Shown here: positions 44,246 through 52,906 of the stretch, piece after piece | Position numbering within the stretch: the first letter of the stretch is position 1 | How the letters are laid out: each line of letters begins with the position of its first letter | Translations under genes and position numbers: made by a program | The notes under the pieces: generated by a model | Told to the model about the DNA's origin: nothing | Databases searched by the model: none | The model's input: only the letters and a program-made list of their open reading frames with translations | From: Nocardioides sp. Iso805N | Lineage (GTDB): Bacteria; Actinomycetota; Actinomycetes; Propionibacteriales; Nocardioidaceae | Direction: 5' to 3' | DNA: 64,000 nt | Assembly: GCF_000364605.1 (NCBI RefSeq) | Contig: NZ_KB822575.1 | Span: forward strand, 172,237-236,236

Positions 44246-46219
44246 TCAGGATGCCGACTCGGCGAGCCGACGCAGCGCCTGGCGAGCGATGGCCGGATCC
44301 ACCGTGGGCCACATCGGCGGCAGGCTCGCCTTGAGGAACCCGCCGTAGCGGGCGGTGGCCAGCCGCGGGTCCAGGACGGCGACGACGCCGCGGTCGGTGG
44401 TCGTGCGGATCAGCCGCCCCGCACCCTGGGCCAGCAGCAGGGCCGCGTGCGTGGCGGCGACCTGCATGAAGCCGTTGCCGCCGGCCTTGTCGGCGGCCTG
44501 CTGTCGCGCGCTCATCAGCGGGTCGTCGGGACGCGGGAACGGGATCCTGTCGATCAGCACCAGCTGACAGGTGTCGCCGGGCACGTCGAGGCCCTGCCAC
44601 AGGCTCAGCGTGCCGAACAGCACGGTGTGGGGGTCGCCCACGAACTGTGCGGCCAGCTCCGGCAGCTGGGCATCGCCCTGCGCGAGCGTGGTCAGGTGCG
44701 GCAGCCGCTGCCGTACGGCCTCGGCGGCCGCATCGGCAGCGCGCCGGCTGGAGAACAGCCCCAGCGTGCGGCCCTCCGCGGCGTCGATCAGCTCGACGAT
44801 CTCGTCCAGAACCGCGGGGGCCATGCCGTCGCGTCCCGGCGTCGGGAGGTGCCGGGCGACGTAGAGGATGCCCTGCTTGGCGTAGTCGAACGGGCTGCCG
44901 ACGTCGAGACCGCGCCAGGGCAGCTCGGCGTCGTCCTTGCGCAGCCCGAGCGAGCCCGCGACCACGCCGAAGTCGCCGCCCAGCTTGAGCGTGGCGCTGG
45001 CGAAGACGACTGTCTTGTCGGTCAGGAGCCGCTCGCGCATCTGCGCCCACACCTGCAGCGGGGCCACGCAGAGCCGCGGAGGGATCCTCTCCCCGCCCTC
45101 GGCGAGCCAGAGCACGTCGGAGTCCTTGTGCTCGGCCATCCGCTCGGCGATCTGGAAGACCTCCTGCACGGTGCCCTTGGCCTGCTGCAGGCCCGGATCC
45201 GGGGTGTCGTCCCCGCTCTGCTTCGGGTATGCCGACAGGCACGCCCGAGCCGCGTCGCGGACCAGCACCAGCGCATCGGCCAGATCCACCGGCAGCGACG
45301 CGAACCGTCCCGGGTTGGCATCACCCATCGCCACCCGAAGCGCCTCGCCGGCATCGGCCAGGTCGTCGGCCTCGGTGCCGTCGACGTGGCGCTGCGAACG
45401 CCGAGCGGCGCGGTCGATGTCGTTGCTGGTCAGCTCGTCGGTCGCCGCCTGCGTCACCCGCGCGACCAGCTCGTGCGCCTCGTCGATCACGACCGCGTCG
45501 TACTCGGGGATCATCGGCACGCCCTCGATCGCGTCGATCGCGAGGAGGGAGTGGTTGGTGACGACGAGGTGGGACTTCTGCGCCTTCTCCTTGGCGCGCT
45601 CGGCGAAGCACTCCTCGCCGAAGGGGCACTTGGCGGCGCCGAGGCAGTCGCGGTGGGTGACCGACACCTGGCGCCACTCGCGGTCGGTGTGGCGCGGCGC
45701 GTTGTCGCGCTCGCCGGTGTCCTGGCTCTCGGCCTGCTTCTCGGCCCACGTCCTCAGCTCGAGCACCTTGGTGGCCATGTCGCCCATCGGGATGTCCATC
45801 GAGAGCGTGCCCTGGTCGTCCGGGACGCCCTCGCGGATGCGATGCAGGCACGCATAGTTGGAGCGGCCCTTGAGGACGGCGTAGGAGGTGTCGAGGCGGC
45901 GCCCCTTGAGCGCGCCGACCAGACGCGGCAGGTCCCGCTCGACCAGCTGGTGCTGCAGGGCGAGCGTCGCGGTGGCGACCACGACCCGCTTGTCGTGCAG
46001 CAGGCTGGGCACGAGGTAGGCGAGCGACTTGCCGGTGCCGGTGCCGGCCTGGACGAGCAGGTGCTCCTCGGCGCTCAGCGCGTGCGCGACCGCCTCGGCC
46101 ATCTGGACCTGCCCGTCGCGGGTGCTACCACCCAACGCCGCGACCGCCGTGGCCAGCGTCTCGGCGACCGGGGTCGTCGATGCGGCTGCAGGCTCTGCGG
46201 CAGGGGTCTCGGGAGGCAC
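44246..46219 (-). CDS. dinG: DinG-family ATP-dependent DNA helicase
   Basis: 657 aa superfamily 2 helicase of the XPD/DinG group. Walker A QAGTGTGKSLAY, the four-cysteine Fe-S cluster region (SNYAC; RDCLGAAKCPFGEEC), the DEAH box VVIDEAHELV, SATLKLGG, and motif VI LAQGAGRLIRT. It unwinds DNA, including R-loops and G-quadruplexes in related enzymes. GTG 46219 follows -10 TAAGGT (46231-46226) by six bases. No SOS box is seen at its promoter, in contrast to E. coli dinG. Confidence 0.92.
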   Translation of the reverse strand: MPPETPAAEPAAASTTPVAETLATAVAALGGSTRDGQVQMAEAVAHALSAEEHLLVQAGTGTGKSLAYLVPSLLHDKRVVVATATLALQHQLVERDLPRLVGALKGRRLDTSYAVLKGRSNYACLHRIREGVPDDQGTLSMDIPMGDMATKVLELRTWAEKQAESQDTGERDNAPRHTDREWRQVSVTHRDCLGAAKCPFGEECFAERAKEKAQKSHLVVTNHSLLAIDAIEGVPMIPEYDAVVIDEAHELVARVTQAATDELTSNDIDRAARRSQRHVDGTEADDLADAGEALRVAMGDANPGRFASLPVDLADALVLVRDAARACLSAYPKQSGDDTPDPGLQQAKGTVQEVFQIAERMAEHKDSDVLWLAEGGERIPPRLCVAPLQVWAQMRERLLTDKTVVFASATLKLGGDFGVVAGSLGLRKDDAELPWRGLDVGSPFDYAKQGILYVARHLPTPGRDGMAPAVLDEIVELIDAAEGRTLGLFSSRRAADAAAEAVRQRLPHLTTLAQGDAQLPELAAQFVGDPHTVLFGTLSLWQGLDVPGDTCQLVLIDRIPFPRPDDPLMSARQQAADKAGGNGFMQVAATHAALLLAQGAGRLIRTTTDRGVVAVLDPRLATARYGGFLKASLPPMWPTVDPAIARQALRRLAESAS

Positions 46220-46377
46220 CGGAGCACCTTAGCCGCGGGCTGTGACAACGACCGTCTCGGCGCCCACAGCACGGGGTAAACCCTTCGTACAACCCGATTT
46301 CGGGCCCGTAGCGTCATCCCTCGGGCCGCACCTCGCGGGCCGCAGGTACGAGAAGGGCTACGACACAGGAAATCACG

Positions 46378-47550
46378 ATGAAGCAGATCAATCCGAAGCT
46401 CATCAGCTGGGCTTCGATCCTCGAGGACGGCACCCGCGACCAGGCACTCACCACGGCGCGGATGCCGTTCATCCACCCGCACCTGGCCCTGATGCCCGAT
46501 GCCCACCTGGGTCTCGGCGCCACGGTCGGCTCAGTCATCCCGACCCTCGGTGCCATCATCCCCGCAGCCGTCGGGGTGGACATCGGCTGCGGCATGATCG
46601 CCGTCCGCACCCAGTTCACCACCGACCGGCTGCCCGCTGACCGGCGACCGGTCCGCGAGGCGATCGAGCGGGCCGTGCCGCTGAGCGCCGGCGCGGCCAA
46701 CGGCACGATCAGCCGCGAGCACACCGAGCAGCGGCTCGAGACGCTCGCGGCGGCAGCGGAAGCGGTCGGGTTCGACCCCGCGGCGTACGGCAGGCGCTGG
46801 CAGCTGCAGCTGGGCACCCTCGGGTCGGGCAACCACTTCATCGAGATCACCGCGGACGAGGAGCACCGGGTCTGGCTGTTCCTGCACTCGGGCTCGCGCG
46901 GCGTCGGCAACAAGATCGCCCAGCACCACATCGACGTCGCGCGGCGCCTGTGCGCCGGCGTCGACCTGCCGCACCGCGACCTGGCCTACCTCACCGAGGG
47001 CACCGAGGAGTTCGACTCCTACATCGCCCAGATGCGGTGGGCACAGCAGTACGCGCTGCTCAACCGCGAGGAGATGATGGACCGGGTGGTGCGGCAGTTC
47101 GGCGAGTGGGTCGGCGGCGGGGCCGCGAGCGTGGTGCGTGCCGAGGAGATCAACTGCCACCACAACTACACCGAGCAGGAGACCCACTTCGGTGAGCGGG
47201 TGTGGCTCTCCCGCAAGGGCGCCATCAACGCCGAGCGCGGGCGCGCGGGTCTGATCCCGGGGAGCATGGGCACGGCGTCGTACGTCGTCAGCGGGCTGGG
47301 CAACACCATGGCCCTGAACTCGGCGCCGCACGGTGCCGGCCGGGAGTACTCCCGGACCCGGGCGCGCAAGACCTTCACCCGCGAGCAGCTGCGCGCTGCG
47401 ATGGCCGGCATCGAGTACCGGGACACGGATGCATTCATCGACGAGATCCCAGCGGCCTACAAGGACATCGACCAGGTGATGGCTGACGCGGCCGACCTGG
47501 TCGAGATCCGGCACACGCTGCGCCAGCTGGTCAACGTGAAGGGCGACTGA
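46378..47550 (+). CDS. rtcB: RtcB-type RNA ligase
   Basis: 390 aa. Joins RNA 2',3'-cyclic phosphate or 3'-phosphate ends to 5'-OH with GTP and Mn2+. Metal and active-site motifs: PDAHLG, GVDIGCGM (Asp68, Cys71), LGSGNHFIE, LHSGSRGVG, NCHHNY, GSMGTASYVV and APHGAGR (guanylated His region). AGGAAA lies 5-6 nt before the ATG. It lacks rtcA or rtcR partners here. It is followed by the 74-bp palindromic element. The 158-bp region upstream has no clear promoter. Confidence 0.96.
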   Translation: MKQINPKLISWASILEDGTRDQALTTARMPFIHPHLALMPDAHLGLGATVGSVIPTLGAIIPAAVGVDIGCGMIAVRTQFTTDRLPADRRPVREAIERAVPLSAGAANGTISREHTEQRLETLAAAAEAVGFDPAAYGRRWQLQLGTLGSGNHFIEITADEEHRVWLFLHSGSRGVGNKIAQHHIDVARRLCAGVDLPHRDLAYLTEGTEEFDSYIAQMRWAQQYALLNREEMMDRVVRQFGEWVGGGAASVVRAEEINCHHNYTEQETHFGERVWLSRKGAINAERGRAGLIPGSMGTASYVVSGLGNTMALNSAPHGAGREYSRTRARKTFTREQLRAAMAGIEYRDTDAFIDEIPAAYKDIDQVMADAADLVEIRHTLRQLVNVKGD

Positions 47551-47561
47551 GCCGGCCGGGA

Positions 47562-47656
47562 GGGGTAACACGCTGTTACGGACGGTAAGTGCCTGTTGCA
47601 ACAGGCACTTACCTGCAAGGACAGCGTGTTACCCCCGTGGACACCGTGTTATCCCC
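47562..47656. repeat. 74-bp composite palindrome plus extra repeat, rtcB-serA
   Basis: Outer arms GGGGTAACACGCTGT (47562-47576) and ACAGCGTGTTACCCC (47621-47635) are perfect over 15 bp. An inner perfect dyad of 14+14 bp (GTAAGTGCCTGTTG and its complement) fills 47585-47612, and 8-bp unpaired segments flank it on each side. Everything is centred on 47598.5. The right arm recurs 20 bp on as GGACACCGTGTTATCCCC (47639-47656), which covers the serA -35. No U-tract. Confidence 0.9.
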
Positions 47657-47677
47657 ACCCCAGCGCCCCCGTAGGCT
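47649..47677 (+). promoter_or_regulatory. serA promoter overlapped by repeat
   Basis: -35 TTATCC (47649-47654), 17-bp spacer, -10 TAGGCT (47672-47677), then six bases to GTG 47684. The -35 lies within the last GTGTTATCC copy of the repeat element, so a protein bound there would block transcription. Confidence 0.65.
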
Positions 47678-47683
47678 TGTCCC

Positions 47684-48883
47684 GTGAAGGTGCTGCTCCT
47701 GGAGAACATCCACCCGCTGGCCGTCGAGAACCTCGAGCGCGCCGGCTACGAGGTCGACCTGCGCTCGGCCAGCATGTCCGAGGACGAGCTGATCGCCGCG
47801 CTGCCGGGCGTCACCCTGCTGGGCATCCGCTCCAACACCCACATCACGCCGCGGGTCCTGGACAACGCGGCGGACCTGCAGGCGATCGGCTGCTTCTGCA
47901 TCGGCACCAACCAGGTCGACCTGGAGTACGCCGCCGAGAAGGGCATCGCGGTCTTCAACGCGCCCTACTCCAACACCCGCTCGGTGGTCGAGCTGGTCAT
48001 CGCCGAGATCATCAGCCTGGCGCGTCGGCTGCCGGACAAGACCCAGAAGATGCACGCCGGCGTCTGGGACAAGTCGGCCAAGGGCAGCCACGAGGTCCGC
48101 GGCCGCACGCTCGGCATCGTCGGCTACGGCAACATCGGCACCCAGCTGTCAAACATCGCCGAGGCGCTGGGCCTCTACGTGATCTTCTACGACATCGCCG
48201 ACCGCCTCGCCCACGGCAACGCCCGCCGGATGCTGTCGCTGGACGACCTGCTGGCCGAGGCGGACGTGGTCAGCCTGCACGTCGACGGCCGCCCCGGCAA
48301 CGCCGGCATCTTCGGCGCCGAGCAGTTCGCCAAGATGAAGCCGCGCTCGATCTTCATCAACGCCTCCCGCGGCATGGTGGTCGACACCGAGTCGCTGCGC
48401 GAGAACATCCTCTCGGGCCACATCGCTGGCGCCGCGCTCGACGTCTTCCCGATCGAGCCCAAGGCCCAGGGCGACGAGTTCGAGTCGCCGCTGCGCGGGC
48501 TGGACAACGTCATCCTGACCCCGCACGTGGGCGGCTCGACGATGGAGGCGCAGGAGGAGATCGGCTACTTCGTCTCCAACAAGCTCCGCGCCTTCCAGAA
48601 GGAGGGCTCCACGGCCCTCTCGGTCGACCTGCCGGCCGTGCAGCCGCCGCCGCTGACCGAGGGCCACCGGCTGGCCTACCTGCACGTCAACGTCCCGGGC
48701 GTGCTCGCCGAGGTCAACAACGTGCTGGCCGCCGAGGGCGCCAACGTGGTGGGCCAGTACCTCGCCACCAAGGGCGAGAAGGGGTACGTCGTCACCGACA
48801 GCACCGAGCCGATCTCCGAGAACGCGCTCGGCAAGCTGCAGGCCTCCCCGCACACCATCTGGCTGCGGTCCTATTCGGCCTGA
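47684..48883 (+). CDS. serA: D-3-phosphoglycerate dehydrogenase
   Basis: 399 aa. First step of serine synthesis: 3-phosphoglycerate to 3-phosphohydroxypyruvate with NAD+. The Rossmann motif is GIVGYGNIGTQLSNIAEALG. Catalytic Arg, Glu and His lie in INASRGMVVD, FPIEPKAQG and LTPHVGGSTMEAQ. A C-terminal ACT domain (LAYLHVNVPGVLAEVNNVL) binds serine for feedback control. The length matches the E. coli-type enzyme, not the longer mycobacterial type. The GTG start is set by a -10 six bases upstream. The promoter overlaps a repeat/palindrome element. Confidence 0.95.
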   Translation: MKVLLLENIHPLAVENLERAGYEVDLRSASMSEDELIAALPGVTLLGIRSNTHITPRVLDNAADLQAIGCFCIGTNQVDLEYAAEKGIAVFNAPYSNTRSVVELVIAEIISLARRLPDKTQKMHAGVWDKSAKGSHEVRGRTLGIVGYGNIGTQLSNIAEALGLYVIFYDIADRLAHGNARRMLSLDDLLAEADVVSLHVDGRPGNAGIFGAEQFAKMKPRSIFINASRGMVVDTESLRENILSGHIAGAALDVFPIEPKAQGDEFESPLRGLDNVILTPHVGGSTMEAQEEIGYFVSNKLRAFQKEGSTALSVDLPAVQPPPLTEGHRLAYLHVNVPGVLAEVNNVLAAEGANVVGQYLATKGEKGYVVTDSTEPISENALGKLQASPHTIWLRSYSA

Positions 48884-48902
48884 CCGCGTATGGTCTACCG
48901 CC

Positions 48903-49517
48903 ATGGAGTTGCCTCAACATTGGCCGCTGCCCCAGGCAGCATCCCTGCGTGACGAGCTCGTGGCCGCCTATGCCGAGCCGGGCCGGCACTACCACGACCA
49001 GCGGCACCTGACCGAGCTGCTGGCACGGCTCGATGAGCTTGCGGCCGCCGGGACGGCGTACGACGACGTACCCGTCCGGCTGGCCGGCTGGTTCCATGAC
49101 GCGGTCTACGACTGTGAGCGCGACGCCGAGGAGCGCAGCGCCGTCCGGGCGGAGCACGCGCTCACGGGGCTGTGCCCCGATGACGTCGTCGCCGAGGTGG
49201 TGCGGCTTGTCCGCGGCACCGAGACGCACGCTCCCGAGGACGGCGACGTCAACGGCGCGGCGCTCTCCGACGCCGACCTGGCCGTGCTCGCGTCCTCCCC
49301 CGCCCGCTACGCCGAGTACGCCGCCGACGTGCGGCAGGAGTACTCCCACCTGAGCGACGACGAGTGGCAGCACGGGCGGTCCGACCTGTTGCGCAGCCTC
49401 CTCGAGCGGGAACGGCTCTTCCACACCGCCATCGGGCACGACCAGTGGGAGCCGGTGGCGCGGGTCAACCTCGAGGCGGAGCTCGCCGGGCTGAACGACC
49501 TGGCGACGGCCGAATAA
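48903..49517 (+). CDS. HD-domain phosphohydrolase-like protein
   Basis: 204 aa. HD-superfamily metal-site elements: GRHYHDQRHLTELL, then AGWFHDAVYD (His-Asp) and a downstream acidic DADLAVL. Resembles the 'predicted metal-dependent HD phosphohydrolase' group; substrate unknown. ATG 48903 follows TATGGT (48889-48894) by eight bases. It lies 19 bp after serA and could also be read through from it. Confidence 0.82.
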   Translation: MELPQHWPLPQAASLRDELVAAYAEPGRHYHDQRHLTELLARLDELAAAGTAYDDVPVRLAGWFHDAVYDCERDAEERSAVRAEHALTGLCPDDVVAEVVRLVRGTETHAPEDGDVNGAALSDADLAVLASSPARYAEYAADVRQEYSHLSDDEWQHGRSDLLRSLLERERLFHTAIGHDQWEPVARVNLEAELAGLNDLATAE

Positions 49518-49558
49518 CGATTGGATCACCACCGCCTCGGGCTGGGACCCTGGACGGT

Positions 49559-50833
49559 GTGACCTTCTCGTCGTACGCCGCCCTCACCCGCCACCCCGTG
49601 GTGCGCCAGGTGCTGGTGCTCGGCTTCTTCGTGCGGGTTCCGTTGTGGGCGGTCAACATCGCCGTCACGCTGCACGTGGTCACCCATCTGCACCGCTCCT
49701 ACGCCGAGGCCGGGGTGGTCTCGATGGTCGCCGCCGGCGCGCTGGCGATCAGCAGCCCGTGGCGCGGTCGGCTGCTCGACAAGGTCGGGCTGCGGGCCTC
49801 GATCACGCCGTCCCTGGTCGTGACGGCATGCGCCTGGTCGATCGCCCCGTTCGTCGGCTACTGGCCGCTGCTCGTCCTGGTCGCGATCGCCAACCTGATG
49901 GCGGTGCCGACCTTCTCCATCATCCGCTCGGTGCTCATCGCCGCGGTCTCGGAGGAGGAGCGCACCACCGTGCTGGCGATCGACTCGGTCGCCACCGAGA
50001 TCTCGTTCATGGTAGGACCGATCCTCGGCGTGCTGGCGGCGACGTACATGCCGACCCCCATCGCGCTGCTGCTCTGCCAGGTCTGCGCGCTCGCCGCCGG
50101 CATCCTGCTGTGGCTGTCCAACCCGCCCCTGGGTCACCACGCCGACGACGCGGCCGGGCCGCGGCCCACCCGACGCACCTGGGTGACCCCGCGAGTGCTG
50201 ATGATCCTGCTCGTCTCGCTGACCGCCACCGTCATCCTCACCAGCGAGGACCTCGGCTCGGTCGCAGCGATGCGCAGCCTGCACCACGCCGGCTCGCTGG
50301 GCTGGGTGCTGGCGTTGTGGGGCCTCGGCTCCGCAGTCGGCGGCGTCGTGTACGGCGGGATGCACCGGCACCCGCCCGCCGCCCTGCTGCTGGTGCTGCT
50401 CGCGGCCACCACCGCACTGGTCTCGGTCGCGCCGAACGAGACCTGGTTCGTGGTGCTGCTCTTCATCAGCGGCGTGTTCTGCGCACCGACGATCACCGCG
50501 ACCGTCGACGACCTCTCGCGTGCTGTGCCGGCGTCGGTTCGCAACGAGGCGATGGGCTGGCACGGCTCCGCGCTGACGCTCGGCAGCGCGCTCGGCGCCC
50601 CGGCGATCGGCCAGGCGATCGACTCCGGCGGGTGGGCCGACGGCTTCCTGTACGGCGGCCTCGCCGGTCTGCTGATCGCGCTGGCGGCCCTGACGGTGAC
50701 CTCGCGCCGCCGGCCGGTCCCCGCCGCGGTCCCGGTCGAGGCGGTGCCGATCGCAGCCGTGCCGATCGCCACGGTGGAGGCCACCGAGACCGTCCCGCCG
50801 CTATCCGACGAGGCCGTCTCGACGACCCGCTAG
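49559..50833 (+). CDS. MFS transporter
   Basis: 424 aa, about 12 membrane helices, with the loop motif GRLLDKVGLRASI. Drug-efflux-like MFS family; no substrate clue. GTG 49559 is the best start because the membrane domain begins ~15 residues later; the longer frame is overlap with the HD gene. The last 33 bp overlap the end of the sigma factor gene on the other strand. Ends in a Val/Ala/Pro-rich tail. Confidence 0.83.
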   Translation: MTFSSYAALTRHPVVRQVLVLGFFVRVPLWAVNIAVTLHVVTHLHRSYAEAGVVSMVAAGALAISSPWRGRLLDKVGLRASITPSLVVTACAWSIAPFVGYWPLLVLVAIANLMAVPTFSIIRSVLIAAVSEEERTTVLAIDSVATEISFMVGPILGVLAATYMPTPIALLLCQVCALAAGILLWLSNPPLGHHADDAAGPRPTRRTWVTPRVLMILLVSLTATVILTSEDLGSVAAMRSLHHAGSLGWVLALWGLGSAVGGVVYGGMHRHPPAALLLVLLAATTALVSVAPNETWFVVLLFISGVFCAPTITATVDDLSRAVPASVRNEAMGWHGSALTLGSALGAPAIGQAIDSGGWADGFLYGGLAGLLIALAALTVTSRRRPVPAAVPVEAVPIAAVPIATVEATETVPPLSDEAVSTTR

Positions 50834-52018
50834 GTGGGCCGCCTCGGCTGGGTTGCCGGCCAGCCTGATCGCCCGCTCGTAGGCGATCCTCGCCTCCTCC
50901 GGGCGGCCCAGCCGGCGCAGCAGCTCGGCGCGAGCGACGTGCCAGGCGTGGTAGCCGTCCAGGTCGAGGGCGTCGATCTCCGCCAGCGCCTGGGCGGGGT
51001 CGTGCAGCTCGGCTCGTGCCACCGCCCGGTTGAGCCGCACGATCGGGCTCGGCTGGATCGCGACCATGTGGTCGTAGAGCGACACCACCTGGCTCCAGTC
51101 CGTCTCCTCGAAGCGGGCGGCCGAGGTGTGCACCGCGTTGATGGCCGCCTGCAGCTGGTAGGGACCAGGCGGCTCTCCCGTCGCCAACCGCTCGCGGACC
51201 AGGGCGTGGCCCTCGGAGACCAGCTGCCGCGACCAGCGGGTGCGGTCCTGGTCGGCCAGCGTGACGAGCGTGCCGTCCGGTGCCAGCCGGGCCTCGCGCC
51301 GGGCCTCGGTGAGCAGCATCAGCGCCAGCAGCCCGGCGACCTCGCCGTCGGCGGGTAGCAACCGGCGCAGCAACCGGGCCAGCCGGATGGCCTCCACGCT
51401 CAGGTCTGCCCGGATCGGGTCGTCGCCCGAGCTGGCCAGGTAGCCCTCGTTGAACACCAGGTAGAGGACCCCGAGCACGCCCTGGACCCGCTCGGTGATG
51501 TCCTGCGCCGACGGCACCCGGAAGGGGATCCGGGCGGTCTTGATCTTGGACTTCGCGCGGGTGATCCGCTGCGCGACAGTGGTCTCCGGCACCAGGTAGG
51601 CATGCGCGATCTCGGCCACGCTCAGGCCACCGAGCAGGCGCAGCGTCAGAGCCGTGCGAGCCTCGATCGAGAGTGCCGGGTGGCAGCACACGAACATCAG
51701 TCGCAGGGTGTCGTCCTCGACCGGCCCGGTGGGCTCCGGCGTACCGCCGTGGATGGTGCTCGCCGCCACCTGCTTCGCCTCCCTCTTGGCCTCGCGACGG
51801 ATCCGGTCGATCGCCTTGCGCTGGGCGGTGGTGAACAACCAGCCCGTCGGATTCGGCGGTACGCCGTCGACGGGCCAGCGCTCGACCGCCGTCAAGAACG
51901 CCTCCCCGGCCGCCTCCTCGGCGACGTCGAGGTCACCGAAGCGGCGGGCGAGGGAGGCGACCAGGTGGGGCCAGGCCTCCTGGTGGAGGCGCTCGACGAC
52001 CGTCGCGGCCTGGGTCAC
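50801..52018 (-). CDS. ECF sigma factor, ECF42 type
   Basis: 405 aa, twice the size of a simple ECF factor. Sigma region 2 is at the N-terminus (RRFGDLDVAEEAAGEAFLTA, TTAQRKAIDRIRRE), region 4 follows (LTLRLLGGLSVAEIAHAYLV). A ~200-residue helical C-terminal extension (VLGVLYLVFNEGYLASSG, TPR-like SPIVRLNRAVARAEL) is typical of ECF42. Such factors act without a classical anti-sigma and are encoded with a YCII/DGPF protein, as here. GTG 52018 overlaps the YCII stop (GTGA). Confidence 0.92.
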   Translation of the reverse strand: MTQAATVVERLHQEAWPHLVASLARRFGDLDVAEEAAGEAFLTAVERWPVDGVPPNPTGWLFTTAQRKAIDRIRREAKREAKQVAASTIHGGTPEPTGPVEDDTLRLMFVCCHPALSIEARTALTLRLLGGLSVAEIAHAYLVPETTVAQRITRAKSKIKTARIPFRVPSAQDITERVQGVLGVLYLVFNEGYLASSGDDPIRADLSVEAIRLARLLRRLLPADGEVAGLLALMLLTEARREARLAPDGTLVTLADQDRTRWSRQLVSEGHALVRERLATGEPPGPYQLQAAINAVHTSAARFEETDWSQVVSLYDHMVAIQPSPIVRLNRAVARAELHDPAQALAEIDALDLDGYHAWHVARAELLRRLGRPEEARIAYERAIRLAGNPAEAAHLAGRRDGLVG

Positions 52019-52359
52019 GGCGCCGACTGGAACGGCCGCACCTCGACCGGAACCGCGCACGCCTTGGAGCCGCGTGCGGCGATCTCGAGGGCGGCGTCGA
52101 GGTCGGGCGCGTCGATGACCCAGAAGCCACCGAGGTGCTCCTTGGTCTCCACGTACGGCCCGTCGGTCATGGTGACGGCGGAGCCGGTGCCGTCCACGAC
52201 GGTGGCCGACTCGGGGCCCTCCAGGCCGCCGGCGAAGACCCAGGCCGAGGAGGCCTGCAGCTCGGCGTTGAAGGCATCCACAGCCGCGAAGATCTCCTGG
52301 GACTGTTCCTCGGTGTAGCTGAGCTCGGCGTGGTGCACTGACAGCAGGTACTGCGTCAT
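52015..52359 (-). CDS. YCII (DGPF) domain protein
   Basis: 114 aa. YCII-related fold, with YLLSVHHAELSYTEEQ and the TDGPYVETKEHLGGFWVI motif (the 'DGPF' element). Usual partner and transcriptional target of ECF42 sigma factors; enzymatic role unknown. ATG 52359 has GAGGAG 7 nt upstream. A promoter resembling the ECF42 type lies at 52436-52408. Confidence 0.9.
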   Translation of the reverse strand: MTQYLLSVHHAELSYTEEQSQEIFAAVDAFNAELQASSAWVFAGGLEGPESATVVDGTGSAVTMTDGPYVETKEHLGGFWVIDAPDLDAALEIAARGSKACAVPVEVRPFQSAP

Positions 52360-52407
52360 GTCGTCTCTCCTCGATCCGTGACGCTCCGTGCGAGCGTCCT
52401 CACCCAC

Positions 52408-52436
52408 TCCACGAAGGGGAGCAGGCGGTCACGACA
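52408..52436 (-). promoter_or_regulatory. putative ECF42-type promoter
   Basis: TGTCGT (52436-52431), 17-bp spacer, CGTGGA (52413-52408), 48 bp before the YCII start. The ECF42 motif I recall from Streptomyces is TGTCGA at -35 with CG(A/T)C at -10, so this fits partly and suggests autoregulation. Confidence 0.5.
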
Positions 52437-52504
52437 ACCCTCCCCGAAAAACTTTGCGCCGACCACCGTGGTTCGGGTTGAACGGTTTGGGACGATGGAG
52501 GGCA

Positions 52505-52849
52505 ATGGATGCCGCCACCCTGCTCGATGCCCGCGCCCGCGTGCTGGCCGACCTCGCCGCTCGCCGGATGGACAGCCCGACCGCTGTCTCCCTGCTCGAG
52601 GATGCCGTCTCCGAGCGCGGCTGGTGGGCCGACCAGTGGCCGGCCGGGGTGCAGTACGTCGCCGGCCTGGTCGCCCAGGACGTCCAGGATGCGCTCTTCG
52701 AGTCGGTCGGCCGCTGGCCGCTGTGCCGCAGCTGCGGCGACGCGGCCCCGGAGCACTCGCTCTACATCCAGCCGGACCTCGGCGGACCCGACCCGGTGTG
52801 GGTGTGCGAGGAGAGCGGCGACATGATCGCCCCGCTCGGCGGCCTCTAG
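52505..52849 (+). CDS. hypothetical protein with CxxC motif
   Basis: 114 aa, soluble, not recognised. Helical N-terminus (ATLLDARARVLADLAARRMD, then VSLLEDAVSERGWW) and a short Cys motif PLCRSCGD, with a further Cys in WVCEESGD, hinting at metal binding. GGAGG lies about 4 nt before ATG 52505; the longer open frame has no such support. Divergent from the YCII/sigma pair. Confidence 0.68.
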   Translation: MDAATLLDARARVLADLAARRMDSPTAVSLLEDAVSERGWWADQWPAGVQYVAGLVAQDVQDALFESVGRWPLCRSCGDAAPEHSLYIQPDLGGPDPVWVCEESGDMIAPLGGL

Positions 52850-52868
52850 CGGCGCTCGTGGGTGTGAC

Positions 52869-52886
52869 AGTGACCGGGAGGTCACT
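52869..52886. terminator. hairpin between convergent genes
   Basis: AGTGACC-GGGA-GGTCACT, a perfect 7-bp stem flanked by GTGTG/CACAC, between the hypothetical gene and the GntR gene. Probably a shared terminator, though no U-run is present. Confidence 0.55.
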
Positions 52887-52906
52887 CTGCCACTCACACG
52901 GGTGAG

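Noticed and set aside
46220..46377. SOS box at dinG or RtcR-type sigma-54 promoter at rtcB
   Set aside because: No TCGAAC-N4-GTTCGA and no GG-N10-GC element could be found in this region.
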